A stretch of 64,000 nt of DNA, taken from assembly GCF_018219455.1 (NCBI RefSeq), contig NZ_CP056122.1, positions 1,798,001-1,862,000 of the forward strand, given 5' to 3'. Both the position numbers and the translations under genes were made by a program. This DNA comes from Moritella sp. 5. GTDB lineage: Bacteria; Pseudomonadota; Gammaproteobacteria; Enterobacterales; Moritellaceae. Positions 7,423-16,101 of the stretch are shown in pieces (position 1 is the first letter of the stretch; every line of letters starts with the position of its first letter). The notes under the pieces were generated by a model. That model ran no database searches and was not told the DNA's origin. It saw only the letters and a list, made by a program, of their open reading frames with translations.

Positions 7423-8802
7423 ATGACAAATTTTAGAATAGAAACAGACAGTATGGGCGAACTTGAAGTGCCATCTTCGGCACTCTATGGCGCACAAACA
7501 CAACGCGCAGTTAACAACTTTCCAATTAGTGGCCAGCAATTACCCGTCGGCTTTATTCGCGCCTTGATCCAAATTAAATCCAGCGCTGCGGCAGCGAATA
7601 AACAACTTGAATTAGTGTCCCCAACGATTGCAGATGCGATTATTTTGGCTTGTAAAAATTTGTCTGAAATGGGCGATGTAATGCAGCATTTTCCGGTCGA
7701 TGTTTACCAAACTGGTTCCGGTACTAGTTCGAACATGAACGCGAATGAAGTTATTGCACATCTTGCTAGCGAAATAGCCGGCGAGCCAGTCAGTGCTAAC
7801 GATCATGTTAACTATGGTCAAAGTAGTAATGATGTTATCCCAAGTACAATCCATGTAAGTGCCGCACTCGCGCTTGCTAATCAGTTATTACCGGCATTAA
7901 ATCATTTAGTTCAAGTTATTGAGACAAAAGCGCAAAGCGTTGATCATTTTGTGAAAACAGGGCGCACTCATTTAATGGACGCGATGCCCGTTAAAATGAG
8001 CCAAAGTTTGCATAGCTGGAGCGCGCAGGTTAAGCAAAATATTAATAACTTAACGGCGCTACAACCTGTGGTTCAGCGCTTGGCACAAGGTGGAACAGCG
8101 GTGGGGACGGGAATTAATGCGCACGCCGACTTTAGTCGTGTATTCAATCAACAATTAAGTATTGCAACGGATCTAGAATTTACGCCTGCAGATAATCTAT
8201 TTGCATTAATTGGCTCGCAAGATACCGCTGTTGCATTGTCTGGTGCGCTAAAAACAACCGCAGTATCATTGATGAAAATAGCGAACGACTTGCGCTGGAT
8301 GAACTCTGGCCCACTGTCTGGTCTTGGTGAGATAGCCCTTGAAGCACTGCAACCAGGGTCTTCAATAATGCCGGGTAAAGTGAATCCTGTGATCCCAGAA
8401 GCAATGGCGATGGTTTGTGCGCAGGTTATGGGTAATGACACTGCGATCACGATTGGTGGACAATCAGGAAACTTCGAACTTAATGTTATGCTGCCTATGA
8501 TTGCGAATAATCTACTTAGTAGCCTGAATTTATTGAGTAATAACGTGGTGCTATTAGCTGATAAAGCTATTGCGACTTTTGAAGTACAGCAACAGAATAT
8601 AGAGCAAGCCTTGGATAAAAACCCAATTTTAGTAACGGCACTTAATCCTATTATCGGTTATCAACTAGCGGCTAAAATAGCTAAGATAGCCTACAAAGAG
8701 AAACGCGCGATCATTGATGTAGCGCTAGAGCACACTGAGTTATCACGTGAAAAATTGAGTGAATTACTCAATCCGCTGAAACTGACTCAGGGTGGTCTTT
8801 AA
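7423..8802 (+). CDS. fumC: Class II fumarate hydratase FumC
   Basis: A 459-residue cytosolic enzyme that interconverts fumarate and malate in the TCA cycle without an iron-sulfur cluster. Visible family signatures are GSGTSSNMNANEV, NDHVNYGQSSNDVIPS, TGRTHLMDA and the fumarase/aspartase loop GSSIMPGKVNP (about 312-322) with the catalytic serine. Length equals typical FumC (about 460-467). Ribosome site GGAAAG precedes ATG 7423. Placement behind a Fur box and a fagA-like gene fits the iron-sparing role known for FumC, which replaces the Fe-S fumarases under iron limitation or oxidative stress. Unlike in Pseudomonas, no sodA follows. Confidence 0.96.
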   Translation: MTNFRIETDSMGELEVPSSALYGAQTQRAVNNFPISGQQLPVGFIRALIQIKSSAAAANKQLELVSPTIADAIILACKNLSEMGDVMQHFPVDVYQTGSGTSSNMNANEVIAHLASEIAGEPVSANDHVNYGQSSNDVIPSTIHVSAALALANQLLPALNHLVQVIETKAQSVDHFVKTGRTHLMDAMPVKMSQSLHSWSAQVKQNINNLTALQPVVQRLAQGGTAVGTGINAHADFSRVFNQQLSIATDLEFTPADNLFALIGSQDTAVALSGALKTTAVSLMKIANDLRWMNSGPLSGLGEIALEALQPGSSIMPGKVNPVIPEAMAMVCAQVMGNDTAITIGGQSGNFELNVMLPMIANNLLSSLNLLSNNVVLLADKAIATFEVQQQNIEQALDKNPILVTALNPIIGYQLAAKIAKIAYKEKRAIIDVALEHTELSREKLSELLNPLKLTQGGL

Positions 8803-8810
8803 GTTAAACT

Positions 8811-8834
8811 AGTCCCTTGTGAGAGCAGGGGACT
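8811..8834 (+). terminator. Putative terminator after fumC
   Basis: AGTCCC (8811-8816) pairs with GGGACT (8829-8834), followed by a mixed T-rich stretch (TTGTACTTTATATTTT). The stem is short, so confidence is moderate. Confidence 0.45.
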
Positions 8835-8914
8835 TGTACTTTATATTTTCGCTAATTATGTTAGTTTATGTTGTATATATTAAAATTAGCGTTAAATATT
8901 AAAGGTATAAAAGG

Positions 8915-9454
8915 ATGTTTTTAGTTACAAATAGAGTGCAATTACGATCGCTCGATATGAGTGATGCCGCCGAATTCTACGCATGGTCATGCGACCGAGA
9001 CGTGACTCAATTTAGCTTATCTTCTTATGCCTACCCGCAATCCCAAACGGATATTTCAACCTGGTTATCAAGTATTAATGACAATTCAAAATGCGTGTCA
9101 TTGGGTATTTGCTGTGCTGAATCCGGTAAATTGATTGGTTATGCAGGTATTGCGTCAATCAGTACACTCAATCGTTCGGGTGAATATTTTATTCTTATTG
9201 GTGATAAAAGTTATTGGGGTAAAGGTATTGGTACAGAGGTTACCAAAGTGATCTCCGACTATGGCTTTAACACGCTGGGTTTACACCGAATTGAATTAAC
9301 GGCCTATGCCAATAACCCATCAGCGATCCGCGCATATGAAAAAGCCGGTTATGTTCATGAAGGCGTTAAAAAGCAATCGGGTTACCGCAATGGTAAATTT
9401 GTCGATAAAGTAATGATGGCAGTGCTGGCAATTGACTGGCAAGGTATTAGTTAA
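8915..9454 (+). CDS. GNAT family N-acetyltransferase (RimJ/RimL-like)
   Basis: A 179-residue cytosolic acyl-CoA-dependent acetyltransferase of the Acetyltransf_3 type. The N-terminus reads TNRVQLRSLDMSDAAEFYAW, the middle gives GKLIGYAGIASI, and the acetyl-CoA site is seen in YWGKGIGTEVTKVISDYGF followed by LHRIELTAYANNPSAIRAYE and AGYVHEG, all typical of RimJ/RimL relatives. The substrate (N-terminal amine, spermidine, antibiotic or peptide) cannot be predicted. It stands alone with an AAAGG site about ten bases before ATG 8915, and it is followed by yghU after 53 bases. Confidence 0.85.
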   Translation: MFLVTNRVQLRSLDMSDAAEFYAWSCDRDVTQFSLSSYAYPQSQTDISTWLSSINDNSKCVSLGICCAESGKLIGYAGIASISTLNRSGEYFILIGDKSYWGKGIGTEVTKVISDYGFNTLGLHRIELTAYANNPSAIRAYEKAGYVHEGVKKQSGYRNGKFVDKVMMAVLAIDWQGIS

Positions 9455-9507
9455 ACGAGTGGGCTTGTTCGGTTCACTGAACCAATAGATAACACTAAGG
9501 AAAGATT

Positions 9508-10365
9508 ATGGAAAGCGAATACATACCACCGGCAGTTTGGACAAACGATAATGATAATGGCGGTACTTGGGCATCAATAAATCGCCCTGTTTCTGGTGCT
9601 ACCCACGACAAAGTACTACCCGTCGGCATTCATCCTTTACAGCTTTATTCGTTGGGAACGCCAAATGGTCAAAAGGTCACGATCATGTTGGAAGAGTTGT
9701 TAGCCTTGGGCGTGATTGAGGCTGAATATGATGCTCACATTATTAACATTGGTGAGGGTGATCAGTTTTCATCCGGGTTTGTTGGTATTAATCCAAATTC
9801 CAAAATCCCTGCATTAGTGGATCAATCTGGTGAACCGTCGATTGAAGTGTTTGAATCGGGTGCTATCTTACTTTATCTTGCCGATAAGTTCGGCCATTTA
9901 TTACCGAAAGATATCGTGAAGCGCACGACAGTATTGAATTGGCTATTTTGGTTACAAGGAGCAGCTCCGTATTTAGGTGGTGGGTTCGGTCACTTCTATG
10001 CTTACGCACCAGAAAAATTTGAATATCCAATTAACCGCTTCACGATGGAAATTAAGCGTCAACTCGACTTGTTAGACAAGCAACTTACTGCGAATAAGTT
10101 TATAGCAGGTGATGAATATAGTATTGCCGATATTGCGATTTGGTCTTGGTATGGCAACGTGGTGCTTGGTAAGGCATATGATGCTGCTGAATTTTTAGAT
10201 GTTGGAAGTTATAAGCACCTGCTACGTTGGGCTCAAGATATCGCAGACCGTCCTGCTGTGCAGCGTGGTCGAATCGTGAATCGTACATCAGGCGAAGCAT
10301 GGGAAGCGATAAGTGAACGCCATAGTGCTGCTGATATCACTGAGGCTTTAATGCTAAAACCTTAA
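9508..10365 (+). CDS. yghU: Glutathione S-transferase family disulfide reductase YghU
   Basis: A 285-residue protein very close to E. coli YghU, a glutathione-dependent disulfide-bond reductase of the Nu-class GST group. Hallmarks are INRPVSGATH, LPVGIHPLQLYSLGTPNGQK, the thioredoxin-fold stretch with EELLALGV and NPNSKIPAL, then FESGAILLYLADKFG (GSH-binding ES pair) and the helical C-terminal domain with NWLFWLQGAAPYLGGGFGHF and IADIAIWSWYGN. Length agrees with YghU (288). Ribosome site AAGGAAAG precedes ATG 9508. A bidirectional stem-loop separates it from the convergent chemoreceptor gene. Confidence 0.94.
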   Translation: MESEYIPPAVWTNDNDNGGTWASINRPVSGATHDKVLPVGIHPLQLYSLGTPNGQKVTIMLEELLALGVIEAEYDAHIINIGEGDQFSSGFVGINPNSKIPALVDQSGEPSIEVFESGAILLYLADKFGHLLPKDIVKRTTVLNWLFWLQGAAPYLGGGFGHFYAYAPEKFEYPINRFTMEIKRQLDLLDKQLTANKFIAGDEYSIADIAIWSWYGNVVLGKAYDAAEFLDVGSYKHLLRWAQDIADRPAVQRGRIVNRTSGEAWEAISERHSAADITEALMLKP

Positions 10366-10396
10366 CGCGTATCATGAAACGTGGTGTTATATGCAG

Positions 10397-10437
10397 ATGA
10401 CCAGCACAAGCCGAACAATGGTGCTTGTGATGGTCAT
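10397..10437. terminator. Bidirectional stem-loop between yghU and the chemoreceptor gene
   Basis: ATGACCAGCACAAG (10397-10410) pairs with CTTGTGATGGTCAT (10424-10437) with a single mismatch in 14 positions. T-rich sequence (TATTATTTCTGTTT) follows on the plus strand. It sits between two convergent genes. Confidence 0.6.
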
Positions 10438-10470
10438 TATTATTTCTGTTTCTATTCGTTAAATTTACGA

Positions 10471-12594
10471 CTACTCGACTTTAAACTGCCCAACCAATAC
10501 TTGCTGCTGTGATGACAGTTTCGCAATATCATGACCTATTTTTTCTGCCGTGGTCGATTGATCTAAAATTGATTGGCTTAAATCACGAATATTAGCAACA
10601 TTGCCATTCACTTCTGTCGAGACTGTTTTTTGCTCGCTGGCCGCATTGACAATCTCACTGTTCATGCTTTGGATATCAGCAACAAATGATGAGATATCCG
10701 CTAAGCTATTTACGGCTTGCTTAACTTGCGTTGCGGTTTCAAGGGCAAGGTGATTACCTTCTGCTATTGCTGTAGTTACACTACGTGTTCCGGACTGTAA
10801 ATCTTCGATAACCACTCTAATTTGATCCACAGAATCGTGCGTTCTGCTTGCAAGTTGTCTCACTTCATCGGCCACCACTGCAAAGCCTCTGCCTTGCTCA
10901 CCAGCTCTTGCAGCTTCAATCGCAGCATTAAGAGCGAGTAGGTTGGTTTGTTCTGATATACCTTCAATAACAGATAGTATGGCGCTAATGTTACCACTGT
11001 TCTTTTCTAGTTCATCAGCAATCGGTACGGCCATCGCCATTCTTTCTACTAATTCCTGCATTGTATCTGCTGATTGTTGCACGACAGCTTGGCCACCTTT
11101 TGCTGATTGTTCAGCTTGGCATGCCATTTCTGCAGCTTTATCTGCATTTTCTAGAACTAAGGCTGACGTTTGTGTCATTTCTTCAGAGGCGGTTGCGACC
11201 ATATCCACTTCTCTAAATTGTGACTCACTGCCTTGGCGTGACAGCTCGGCTATTTCACCGGCTTCTTTAGACGTTTTACTGATGGCATCAGAGGTTTCAA
11301 TCACATCTTTGATCGTACCTTGGATTTTATCTAAAAAGCGATTAAACCAAATAGCGAGTTCGCCCACTTCATCGGTAGATTTAACATCCAGTCGTTGGGT
11401 TAAGTCGCCTTCACCGCTCGCAATATCTTGTAGACGAGTTGCAACATCTTTAATCGGTGCGACTAACTTAACGGCTGCAAACCAAATAATAAGCAAACCA
11501 AGTAGGGTTACGATAATCCCTGTGATAATTTGAATTTTAAGGGTTTCGTTTGCTTGATCTTCAATGAGTTGATTAAGCGCTAACGCATCTGCCATCACGG
11601 TTTTTCTTGGCATGGTGATGATAATACCCCAGTTGACCGCGCTGAGTTTAATCGGCATGAAGACGGTTAAAGATTGCTGATTTGCACTCCATTGTGACTG
11701 TGTTACACCATCGGCTAGCCATTGCTTCAATTGTGGGTCTGCGATTTGTTTACCAATAGCAGCATTGTCATCATCAGAAGCAACCAGTTGTCCATTGTTA
11801 CTCACAATACGAACTTTACCAGCGCCAGCAAATAAAGCCTGGTCTGCGCGTTGTGCATATTGTTGTAAAACGTCTATTTTGAGGTCAATGCCTGTTACGC
11901 CTATTATTTTACCTTGTTTGCGTAATGGAACGGTAATGGGACTGATTAAGTGAGTAGCACCATTCTCATTGTATAAATACGGTTCAATCACACACATACG
12001 TTTATTGGTGATACTGCAGCTATACCAAAAATTGTTTGCCTGCCCACTAATAGCCTGCGTTGTGTTATTGATCTGCTGTTCACTTTTAATTGTTAAGGTA
12101 GGTTTATTTTGATTGTTCTTATACCAGTAAGCAGAAAAGCGGCCTTGATCGTTAGAGCTGACATAGTCTGCATTGGCATAATTAGCATCTTCACCATCTA
12201 ACATGTTGGGGAGGAAGGTGGTAAATGCGGCGTGCATATTATCGAAATTTTGCACCGAGCGCTTTAATAATTCAGAGACGGAGTTTCGTAGTTCATCACT
12301 GCTGGTAAAATTTTCTTCAGCGTTAAACTGCAGAAATGCAATACTCTCGGCTAACATTTCTGCACGGTATGTTGCTTCGTCTAAATATTTTTGTACGATT
12401 GATGCTTGTGTATTTGCTTCACTCATCAGTAATTGTTCGGATTTTTCACCGACAGACTCGCTGCTCTGGACTTGAATTATTTTTTGGTTGGACGTAGATG
12501 ACAACAGCGTAAAGCTGATTAATGATATTGCGACAAGTAAAATGCAACACCCTGAAAGCAAAGTAATCTTCCACTGAACTGATAACGAACCCAT
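10471..12594 (-). CDS. Methyl-accepting chemotaxis protein with dCache-type sensor
   Basis: A 707-residue chemoreceptor. Membrane segment one is about residues 9-31 and segment two about 355-377; between them lies a ~320-residue periplasmic double-Cache-like sensor region with [10 protein letters not shown] and [12 protein letters not shown] phrases. HAMP follows ([20 protein letters not shown]), then the coiled-coil signalling domain with the hairpin tip [20 protein letters not shown] near residues 555-575. It would couple to CheW/CheA. The C-terminal end lacks an NWETF-type CheR/CheB docking pentapeptide. No che genes are nearby, so it is an orphan receptor; the ligand is unknown (Cache domains often bind amino or organic acids). 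Confidence 0.93.
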   Translation of the reverse strand: MGSLSVQWKITLLSGCCILLVAISLISFTLLSSTSNQKIIQVQSSESVGEKSEQLLMSEANTQASIVQKYLDEATYRAEMLAESIAFLQFNAEENFTSSDELRNSVSELLKRSVQNFDNMHAAFTTFLPNMLDGEDANYANADYVSSNDQGRFSAYWYKNNQNKPTLTIKSEQQINNTTQAISGQANNFWYSCSITNKRMCVIEPYLYNENGATHLISPITVPLRKQGKIIGVTGIDLKIDVLQQYAQRADQALFAGAGKVRIVSNNGQLVASDDDNAAIGKQIADPQLKQWLADGVTQSQWSANQQSLTVFMPIKLSAVNWGIIITMPRKTVMADALALNQLIEDQANETLKIQIITGIIVTLLGLLIIWFAAVKLVAPIKDVATRLQDIASGEGDLTQRLDVKSTDEVGELAIWFNRFLDKIQGTIKDVIETSDAISKTSKEAGEIAELSRQGSESQFREVDMVATASEEMTQTSALVLENADKAAEMACQAEQSAKGGQAVVQQSADTMQELVERMAMAVPIADELEKNSGNISAILSVIEGISEQTNLLALNAAIEAARAGEQGRGFAVVADEVRQLASRTHDSVDQIRVVIEDLQSGTRSVTTAIAEGNHLALETATQVKQAVNSLADISSFVADIQSMNSEIVNAASEQKTVSTEVNGNVANIRDLSQSILDQSTTAEKIGHDIAKLSSQQQVLVGQFKVE

Positions 12595-12990
12595 GTTAAT
12601 TCCCTTTAATACCCCAATATAGTTACATCAGTTAGGTTTATATTTCAAATTAATGCCTAACTAAGTATATTAACTATGTTTATACCAAGTTACGGGATAT
12701 TAATAAAGTGTTGCAAGTAAATTAAAATTGTAACAAGTGGAAGTTGTAGTATGGAGTAATGCGAAAGTGCCACCTACTTCAGCGGCAATAACTGAGTTGA
12801 AACGAATTATTGAAGGGTGACTTCACGGTTATTCTGTTTTATAAAAATACGAATAAATCACATGTGATTATTAAACATAAGATTTTTAGCCGTTATTCGC
12901 TGCAACATGTGGGCATTAAATTTAGCTATCACTAGACTTAGTACTATTGACATTATTTTTACGTTATAACTTCTATTTGAGGGTTTCTAA
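12595..12990. other. Intergenic region between chemoreceptor and lipoprotein genes
   Basis: About 400 bases hold the divergent promoters of the two flanking genes. A TTGACA box is visible around 12950, but a good -10 at 17 bases is not. I see no further gene, repeat or structured RNA. Confidence 0.3.
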
Positions 12991-13317
12991 ATGAAAATGA
13001 TCAAAGCGTTGAGTTCTGTTCTATTCGCTTCTGCGATGCTAGCTGGTTGTACTGGTGTTTCGATGAAAACGCAAAACTTAAGCGAAAGTGAATATACGGT
13101 CATTGGTCCAGGAAAAGCCACAGTGACGGGGATCATGTTATTTACCTTTATTCCTATTCAACAAAATGATCGTTTTGTTCGTGCACAAAAAGCTGCCATT
13201 GCATCGCAAGGTGGTGATGCAATGATTAATGTTGAAGTACAAGAAGATTGGTTTTGGGCGTGGATACTTAACGGGTATCAAACGACAGTGTCTGGTGATG
13301 TAGTCAAATTAAAATGA
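12991..13317 (+). CDS. Small predicted lipoprotein
   Basis: A 108-residue exported protein with a lipoprotein signal: residues 1-19 are hydrophobic and end in the lipobox LAGC with C20 as the lipidation site. The mature part has no transmembrane segment; visible phrases are GKATVTGIMLFTFIPI, DRFVRAQKAAIASQGGDAMI and a WFWAW cluster. The AxxxGGDAMINV pattern recurs in small Gram-negative lipoproteins of unknown role; no function is assigned. Start ATG 12991 has GAGGG upstream. It appears monocistronic. Confidence 0.8.
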   Translation: MKMIKALSSVLFASAMLAGCTGVSMKTQNLSESEYTVIGPGKATVTGIMLFTFIPIQQNDRFVRAQKAAIASQGGDAMINVEVQEDWFWAWILNGYQTTVSGDVVKLK

Positions 13318-13563
13318 AGTAGTTTATGTGTTTTAATATCAGTTCACTATGGACTCAATATTGCTACAATGCGGAGTTCGTAGTACCTTAATTTTGGTCA
13401 TAAATTGTGATTATTATTCATCCATCTTAGGTTTGTTTTGCGCGCAAGTTCAAGCTTGGGCAGTTACAAAGCCTCTCTCGTACAATCTCCGCTTGATTCT
13501 CACTCTTCTATACGGTTATCTTTAGTTATCTTAGGTTTAAACTTATGTGACAAAGGAATGAAT

Positions 13564-14496
13564 ATGTCAGAACAAAAATATCGATTAGTAACGCGCAGTG
13601 ATTTTGATGGTCTAGTATGTGCAGTGCTGTTGAAACAACAAGATCTCATTAGTGACATTAAATTTGTTCATCCTAAGGATATGCAAGACGGTAAAATTGA
13701 TATTACTCCGTATGATATCGTGACAAATTTACCTTATGTTAAAAATGCCCACCTGACGTTTGATCATCACCTTTCTGAAACTATTCGTAATACTGGCGAA
13801 CGCGCTAATCACATTATTGATCCAGATGCGCCTTCTGCTGCACGTGTGGTGTGGGATTATTATGGCGGTCTCGATACATACCCTGCTGCATGGGTTGAAA
13901 TGATGGACGCGGTTGATAAAGGTGACTCTGCACAGTTCAATAGTGATGAAGTATTAGACTCTCAGGGCTGGAATTTGCTCAATTTCTTAATGGATGCACG
14001 AACAGGGTTAGGCCGTTTCCGCGAGTTTAGAATCTCGAACTATGCTTTGATGATGGACTTGATTGATTATTGTAAAGATCACAGCATTGATGACATTTTG
14101 GCATTAGCAGATGTGAAGGAACGTATTGATTTGTACCGTGAACACGAAACTATGTTTAAAGCACAGGTTCAGCGTTGTGCAACTGTTCATGGCAACTTAG
14201 TGTTACTTGATTTAACTGACGAAGAGACTATTTTCGCTGGTAATCGATTTATGATTTACGCACTGTTTCCACAATGTAATATCTCTATCCATAAAATGTG
14301 GGGTTTTCAAAAGCAAAATATTGTGTTTGCGACAGGTAAATCTATTTTTGATCGTAACTCGAAAACTAACGTGGGTGAGCTAATGCTTCAATACGGTGGT
14401 GGTGGCCATATAGCTGCGGGTACTTGCCAGATTGAAACTGATAAAGCGGAAGCGACTCTGCAAGAATTGATTACAACAATTACAGCAGACGGTTAG
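13564..14496 (+). CDS. DHH/DHHA1 family phosphoesterase
   Basis: A 310-residue cytosolic protein of the DHH phosphoesterase superfamily (exopolyphosphatase, oligoribonuclease and RecJ relatives). The N-terminal metal site is visible as TRSDFDGLVCAVLLK and the family motif as FDHHLSE; the DHHA1-like C-terminal part ends with GGGGHIAAGTC. The exact substrate (pApA, nanoRNA, polyphosphate or another phosphodiester) cannot be told. An upstream in-frame extension to 13438 has no ribosome site and an unlikely Ser-rich composition; AAAGGA at 13552-13557 is correctly spaced for ATG 13564, so I use that start. A strong terminator follows immediately. Confidence 0.88.
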   Translation: MSEQKYRLVTRSDFDGLVCAVLLKQQDLISDIKFVHPKDMQDGKIDITPYDIVTNLPYVKNAHLTFDHHLSETIRNTGERANHIIDPDAPSAARVVWDYYGGLDTYPAAWVEMMDAVDKGDSAQFNSDEVLDSQGWNLLNFLMDARTGLGRFREFRISNYALMMDLIDYCKDHSIDDILALADVKERIDLYREHETMFKAQVQRCATVHGNLVLLDLTDEETIFAGNRFMIYALFPQCNISIHKMWGFQKQNIVFATGKSIFDRNSKTNVGELMLQYGGGGHIAAGTCQIETDKAEATLQELITTITADG

Positions 14497-14497
14497 C

Positions 14498-14543
14498 AAA
14501 AAGCCTCCAAAGCTATATTGAATAATAGCAGTGGAGGCTTTTT
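14498..14543. terminator. Strong bidirectional terminator
   Basis: AAAAAGCCTCCA (14498-14509) pairs perfectly over 12 bases with TGGAGGCTTTTT (14532-14543). The A tract on one side and T tract on the other allow termination of both the DHH gene (+) and the convergent SEC-C gene (-). Confidence 0.9.
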
Positions 14544-14609
14544 AGTACTTATGGTTAATTTAGTACGTCTACTAATTTAGTCAAAAGTACTATTTAATAA
14601 AGCGCGTGA

Positions 14610-14777
14610 TTATTTACCACAACACTTCTTAAATTTCTTACCGCTGTTACACGTGCAAGGATCGTTACGGCCAACTTTAGCGCCTTCTCTTACGATCGGA
14701 GCTTGTGGTTCGTGGTGGTGACTACAGCCTGGACCGTGTACGTGACCTTCTTCGCCGTGTGCGTGTTGGTTTGTCAT
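14610..14777 (-). CDS. Small SEC-C zinc-motif protein
   Basis: A 55-residue protein with a His-rich N-terminus ([18 protein letters not shown]) and a C-terminal SEC-C motif, [20 protein letters not shown], matching the CxCxSGxxxKxCC zinc site found at the end of SecA and in many short stand-alone proteins. The His cluster suggests extra metal binding. The frame is open further upstream, but AAAGGA sits seven bases before the internal ATG at 14777, which is the likely true start. Role unknown; zinc-dependent protein interaction is a plausible guess from the family. Confidence 0.85.
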   Translation of the reverse strand: MTNQHAHGEEGHVHGPGCSHHHEPQAPIVREGAKVGRNDPCTCNSGKKFKKCCGK

Positions 14778-14949
14778 TGTGATTCCTTTATTCGATATTG
14801 GTACTTTGTTATCTTTAATGAAACTATATAACAAAGTTTCTCGATTTTTGCCAAAGTTATTGTAAATAAATTGCCTTGAGAACCAAATTAGCTAAATAAG
14901 CAGCATTCTTGTTAACCAATTGAATTCAACTTATCAATTCAGTCCGCAA

Positions 14950-15756
14950 TTAATCTGATGGATTGAGCGCTTCTTTGATTTCATCTGAGTCGAAACCTTT
15001 ACGCGATAGATAGGCGTAAGCTTTAGATTTACCCGCGCTGTTGCTTATGTCGTAACGTTTCTTATTTAATACATCTAAACAGCTTTGATAAAAGTCTATA
15101 TCACCAGCCTGTTCAAGTTGGTCTATCACGTTATCAAAATCTTCAACGTCAATTAACTTGCTGCGCAATTCACTACGTATAACGCGTTTACCTTTACCTT
15201 TACGGTATAGCTTCATGGTTTCTTGGCTCAAGTCTGCTTTTTCAGCTTTGACTTCGAGTTTGGACCTTAACGTGTCTTTTTCTGGGTGCATGGCCAATGC
15301 GTGATCAATCTCGGCACGTGAAAACCCTTTGGTGGTGAATTGCGAATAGAGTTTTTCTTTGGTGGTTGAGTGAAATGTTTGAAATGTACTTATTAATCGT
15401 GATGCGGCTAACTCAAATTGGTCAATCTCCTCATCATCCATCACTTGTTCAATCGCTGCTGCTGCATCTTTTTCATCTACGCCTCTGGCACGTAATTTAC
15501 GTGAGATGGCCGATTTACCTTGTTCATTATGAAAGGCGGATTCAGCAAAAATAACAGCAAAGTCAAAATCGCTTTTGATGTAGTTCTTACTAACTAGATC
15601 GTCTAATACGGTTTCTATCCACTCTTGATTGTCTGTCTTACGTTCAAGCTTGGTGCGTATTTCTGCAAGAGTGTAGTCCTTTTGAGCCAAATGCCAATAT
15701 GCCGAGTTGTAGACATTATCTATCGATTTAGCTTGTCGTAGTTCTTTTTGCAGCAT
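14950..15756 (-). CDS. RecX-family protein with extended three-helix repeats
   Basis: A 268-residue basic/acidic helical protein resembling RecX, the modulator of RecA filaments. RecX-type repeats are seen in AYWHLAQKDYTLAEIRTKL, followed by LDDLVSKNYIKSDFDFA, RKLRARGVDEKDAAAAIEQV, then FTTKGFSRAEIDHAL and AYAYLSRKGFDSDEIKEAL. It is clearly longer than E. coli RecX (166 residues) and seems to hold more repeat units. recA is not adjacent, so this is probably a RecX paralogue rather than the housekeeping copy. I place the start at ATG 15756 because AGG precedes it and -10-like TATAAT boxes lie just upstream; a start at 15870 (306 residues) is also open but has no ribosome site. Confidence 0.75.
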   Translation of the reverse strand: MLQKELRQAKSIDNVYNSAYWHLAQKDYTLAEIRTKLERKTDNQEWIETVLDDLVSKNYIKSDFDFAVIFAESAFHNEQGKSAISRKLRARGVDEKDAAAAIEQVMDDEEIDQFELAASRLISTFQTFHSTTKEKLYSQFTTKGFSRAEIDHALAMHPEKDTLRSKLEVKAEKADLSQETMKLYRKGKGKRVIRSELRSKLIDVEDFDNVIDQLEQAGDIDFYQSCLDVLNKKRYDISNSAGKSKAYAYLSRKGFDSDEIKEALNPSD

Positions 15757-16101
15757 GTCTTTAGCCAACCTGTAACGTATTTTTTTTAGTGAACTTATAT
15801 TATACGCTTTATCTACATTATACATGTTGTTAATTTTAACAAGATTCTGGACATAAATAGTGATAAACATGATCTATACACGGCTGATTTTATACACGTA
15901 CTCTAAGCTATTTGATTAGTGTTCTAACATTTATATGAGCACGAAACCCACCGGATATATGTAGAAGAGCAATAACCACAGTGTAATTGAATGATTTAGT
16001 TAGAGCTGTTATTATTTTAACTATAACTATTGTTGGTGAGCTTTTAAGGGAGAGCTTGACAGTTTAAATACTGATTCAAGCTATTATAAAGGATGATTAA
16101 C

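Noticed and set aside
9471-9483. GGTTCACTGAACC palindrome as terminator of the GNAT gene
   Set aside because: Its one-base centre cannot form a hairpin loop and no T tract follows; it could only be a DNA-binding dyad.
10943-11533. Long plus-strand open frame opposite the chemoreceptor
   Set aside because: It is the antisense shadow of a well-supported methyl-accepting chemotaxis gene, lacks a ribosome site and has biased low-complexity composition.
13438-13563. N-terminal extension of the DHH phosphoesterase
   Set aside because: Ser-rich extension without ribosome site; AAAGGA is correctly spaced for ATG 13564.
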